This document shows positions 61,526 to 64,000 of a stretch of 64,000 nt of DNA, one piece after another. The stretch covers positions 1 to 64,000 of the forward strand of contig WTFY01000008.1 in assembly GCA_011523795.1 (NCBI GenBank). The letters run 5' to 3'. The translations under genes and the position numbers were made by a program. A model generated the notes under the pieces. The model did not search any database and was not told the origin of the DNA. It saw only the letters and a program-made list of their open reading frames with translations. How positions within the stretch are numbered: the stretch's first letter is position 1; every line of letters starts with the position of its first letter. Source of the stretch: Gammaproteobacteria bacterium (lineage in GTDB: Bacteria > Pseudomonadota > Gammaproteobacteria > UBA4575).

Positions 61526-64000
61526 ATGTCCGAAACCCGGGTTCCACCTCTTATTCTGGTAGATGGATCATCCTACCTGTATCGGGCCTTTCATGTTCCG
61601 CAGTTGCAGGCGTTGACCACGCGCTCCGGTCAGCCTACCGGTGCCGTGTACGGTGTGGTCAACATGCTCAGGAAACTGCTGGCTGAAGAGCATCCCAGCC
61701 ATATTGCAGTGGTATTCGATGCCAAGGGCAAGACTTTCCGTCATGAGTTGTACCCCCAGTACAAGGCCAACCGTCCGGTGATGCCGGAGGAACTTCGCAT
61801 GCAGATTGCGCCCTTGCATGCTGTGATCAAGGCTCTGGGCCTGACACTGATTTCCGTGCCGAACGTCGAGGCGGACGATGTCATCGGAACGCTGGCATCG
61901 CATGCTGCGGGTCAGGGCCATGAAGTACTGATTTCAACCGGTGACAAGGACATGGCTCAACTGGTCAATGAACAGGTCACGCTGGTGAACACCATGACTA
62001 ACTCAAAGATGGATGCATCCGGTGTCATGAAGAAATTCGGGGTGACTCCCCCGCAGATTGTCGATTTCCTGGCATTGACCGGTGACAAGTCCGACAATGT
62101 CCCGGGCGTACCGGGTGTGGGCCTGAAAACTGCAGCAAAGTGGCTGAACAAGTACGGCACGCTGGAGCAGCTCGTCAGCCAGGCGAATGACATTCCCGGG
62201 AAGGTTGGCGAAAAACTGCGCGCACACCTTGAGTTGCTGCCTCTGGCGAAGGAACTTGTATCCATCCGATGCAGCCTGGATCTCGGTATCCGTGTAGAGG
62301 ATCTGCAACTGCATTCACAAGACCCGGGAGAGCTGGCAAGGCTGTACACGGAGCTTGAGTTCAAGTCCTGGTTAGGGACACTCGATTTGCCGGAAAACAG
62401 GTCGGCGGGTTCAATCAAGCCGGTCAGCGCCACGGTCGTTCCAAGCTACGAGGTCGTGCTGGACGAAGCAAAGCTCGACCGGTGGCTGACACGGTTGCAG
62501 CAGGCAGACAGGATCGCCATGGACATCCAGACGGATCACCCGGACGATTACATGCAGGCTGACGTGGTCGGACTTTCGTTTGCAGTGCAGCCAGGTGAGG
62601 CTGCCTATGTTCCGTTTACCCATGAATATCCCGGAGCCCCCGGGCAGCTGGACCGTACCCGCACCCTGAAGCTGCTTGAACCCGTGCTGGGTGCAATGCC
62701 GGGAAAAATTCTTGGCCACAACCTGAAGTACAGCCGGAATGTACTGCTTAATCATGGAATATGTCTGCGAGGCATACAGCACGACACCATGCTGCAGTCC
62801 TATGTGTGCAATTCTGTAGCCAGTCGGCATGATCTCGCGACCTTGTGCGAGAAGCACCTGCAGCACACGAAAACCGATTTGAATGGCCTTCTGGGTCAAG
62901 GTGCAAAACAGGTCAGTTTCAATCAGGTCAAGGTGGAGGATGCGGCACAATATGCAGCGGAATGTGCGGACATGGTACTGAGGCTGTACCCGGTATTCTG
63001 GTCTGAACTGGAGAAAGTGTCCAGTCTGCAGGAACTATATCTGAAGCTAGAGCTTCCCATGCTGAAAGTACTGTCCAACATCGAACGTGAGGGTGTGCTG
63101 GTTGATTCGGGGCAGCTCAAGGAGCAGAGCAGGGAGCTGGCCGAAAGGATCAGCGAGATTGAAAGCCAGGCGTTCGAGCAGGCAGGTGAGGTATTCAACC
63201 TGGGGTCACCCAAGCAGATACAGGAGATCCTGTTTGAAAAGCAGGGCTTGCCGGTTATCCGCAAAACACCCACCGGTCAGCCTTCCACGGCGGAAGACGT
63301 GCTGCAGGAACTGGCAAGAGACTATCCCTTTCCCAGGCTGCTGCTGTCACATCGCATGCTCAGCAAGTTGAAATCGACGTATACGGACAAGCTTCCTGTA
63401 CTGATCAACCCCCGTACAAAAAGGATACATACGTCGTATCACCAGGCAGTTGCCGCAACCGGCCGCCTGTCCTCTTCAGATCCCAACCTGCAGAATATTC
63501 CCATCCGCACTGAGGAAGGAAGGCGGATTCGAAGGGCCTTTGTTGCACCGGAGTCCTGCGTGATCCTGGCTGCCGATTATTCGCAGATTGAATTGCGCAT
63601 CATGGCGCATTTGTCGAAGGATGAAAGGCTGTGTGATGCATTTTCCAGGGGCGCTGACATTCATCGTGCCACGGCTGCGGAAGTGTTTGCGATCAATATG
63701 GAGGATGTCGGTACCGTGCGCCGTCGCGCAGCCAAGGCAATCAACTTCGGATTGATCTACGGCATGTCGGCCTTTGGTCTGGCAGCCCAGCTCGGGATCA
63801 CGCGTGGAGAGGCGCAGCAGTATGTAAATCTCTACTTTGAGCGATACCCGGGCGTGAAGAAATTCATGGGCAATATACGTGAACAGGCCCGCGCTCAAGG
63901 CTATGTTGAAACACTGTTCGGCAGACGTCTGTATCTGCCGGACATCAATCACAGGAATGTGAAACTTCGCCAGTATGCCGAGCGTACTGCCATCAACGCA
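61526..64000 (+). CDS. polA: DNA polymerase I, 3' end outside window; proofreading site degenerate
   Basis: The 825 visible codons run off the right edge. The 5'-3' exonuclease domain is intact (LVDGSSYLYRAFH, FDAKGKTFRHELY, NVEADDVIGTLA, STGDKDMAQLV, GDKSDNVPGVPGVG). The polymerase palm has motif A DYSQIELRIMAHLS (Asp684) and motif B RRRAAKAINFGLIYG; motif C lies beyond the window. In the 3'-5' exonuclease domain the E. coli acidic residues Asp355, Glu357, Asp424 and Asp501 correspond to Asp333, Gln335, Ser403 and Cys480. Three of four metal ligands are thus gone while Tyr476 (E. coli Tyr497) remains, so proofreading is probably lost. A weak promoter may be TTTACA (61454) with TAACGC (61477). 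Confidence 0.95.
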   Translation, partial: MSETRVPPLILVDGSSYLYRAFHVPQLQALTTRSGQPTGAVYGVVNMLRKLLAEEHPSHIAVVFDAKGKTFRHELYPQYKANRPVMPEELRMQIAPLHAVIKALGLTLISVPNVEADDVIGTLASHAAGQGHEVLISTGDKDMAQLVNEQVTLVNTMTNSKMDASGVMKKFGVTPPQIVDFLALTGDKSDNVPGVPGVGLKTAAKWLNKYGTLEQLVSQANDIPGKVGEKLRAHLELLPLAKELVSIRCSLDLGIRVEDLQLHSQDPGELARLYTELEFKSWLGTLDLPENRSAGSIKPVSATVVPSYEVVLDEAKLDRWLTRLQQADRIAMDIQTDHPDDYMQADVVGLSFAVQPGEAAYVPFTHEYPGAPGQLDRTRTLKLLEPVLGAMPGKILGHNLKYSRNVLLNHGICLRGIQHDTMLQSYVCNSVASRHDLATLCEKHLQHTKTDLNGLLGQGAKQVSFNQVKVEDAAQYAAECADMVLRLYPVFWSELEKVSSLQELYLKLELPMLKVLSNIEREGVLVDSGQLKEQSRELAERISEIESQAFEQAGEVFNLGSPKQIQEILFEKQGLPVIRKTPTGQPSTAEDVLQELARDYPFPRLLLSHRMLSKLKSTYTDKLPVLINPRTKRIHTSYHQAVAATGRLSSSDPNLQNIPIRTEEGRRIRRAFVAPESCVILAADYSQIELRIMAHLSKDERLCDAFSRGADIHRATAAEVFAINMEDVGTVRRRAAKAINFGLIYGMSAFGLAAQLGITRGEAQQYVNLYFERYPGVKKFMGNIREQARAQGYVETLFGRRLYLPDINHRNVKLRQYAERTAINA

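Overview
The window is chromosomal DNA of a gammaproteobacterium. The evidence is gene order rather than any single marker. Recognisable gammaproteobacterial blocks are phoBR-pstSCAB-phoU, gmk-rpoZ-spoT-ridA-recG, hemCDXY, lptM-lysA-dapF-DUF484-xerC, hslVU-DUF971-ubiE-ubiJ-ubiB, and thrB next to polA. The species cannot be read from the sequence; the ubi/hsl order and the TRAP and Mrp genes would suit a free-living Chromatiales-like or related lineage, but that is inference.

Layout. 1-45 is the 3' part of tRNA-Pro(CGG). It is followed by two hairpins and a visibly AT-rich cassette of four small unknown genes (187-1968, one with a DUF4145 domain), which looks like acquired DNA at a tRNA; no integrase or second att site is visible. 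2385-5353 (minus) is pntBA, the proton-pumping transhydrogenase. 5744-9448 holds convergent ppx and ppk (polyphosphate breakdown and synthesis). 9500-10911 (minus) is a GT4 glycosyltransferase and a decayed LpxH-like phosphoesterase. 11003-11482 is a DUF3859 protein. 11606-22137 is a Pho regulon: an OprO/P-like porin, phoB, phoR, pstS, pstC, pstA, pstB and phoU, with Pho boxes ahead of phoB and pstS. A small lipoprotein follows. 22834-28823 is gmk, a C-terminally extended rpoZ, spoT, ridA and recG.

29341-41997 is a long, almost gapless minus-strand block. In transcription order it runs hemS, hemC, hemD, hemX, hemY, then an Mrp-type antiporter cluster (E, F, G, a DUF4040/MrpA-C protein, B, C, and three MrpD/NuoLMN-like subunits with one small membrane protein). 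42244-43644 is argH, convergent with a carboxylesterase. 44384-49184 is lptM, lysA, a SAM methyltransferase, dapF, DUF484 and xerC. 49305-56839 is hslVU, DUF971, ubiE, ubiJ, ubiB and uvrD. 56990-60345 is a TRAP transporter of the TakP type whose binding protein (plus strand) converges on its membrane subunits (minus strand). 60373-61314 is thrB, and polA starts at 61526 and runs off the end.

How the genes work together. Phosphate is the main theme of the first third: outer-membrane entry, high-affinity uptake, two-component control, and polyphosphate storage and release. Ion and redox energetics recur in PntAB and the three-channel Mrp cluster. The rest is housekeeping: haem, lysine and peptidoglycan precursors, ubiquinone, stringent response and DNA repair. 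The most unusual single observation is that the polA proofreading domain has lost three of its four metal-binding acidic residues. I did not find a clearly new multi-gene system; the best candidates are the AT-rich tRNA-side cassette and the expanded Mrp cluster.
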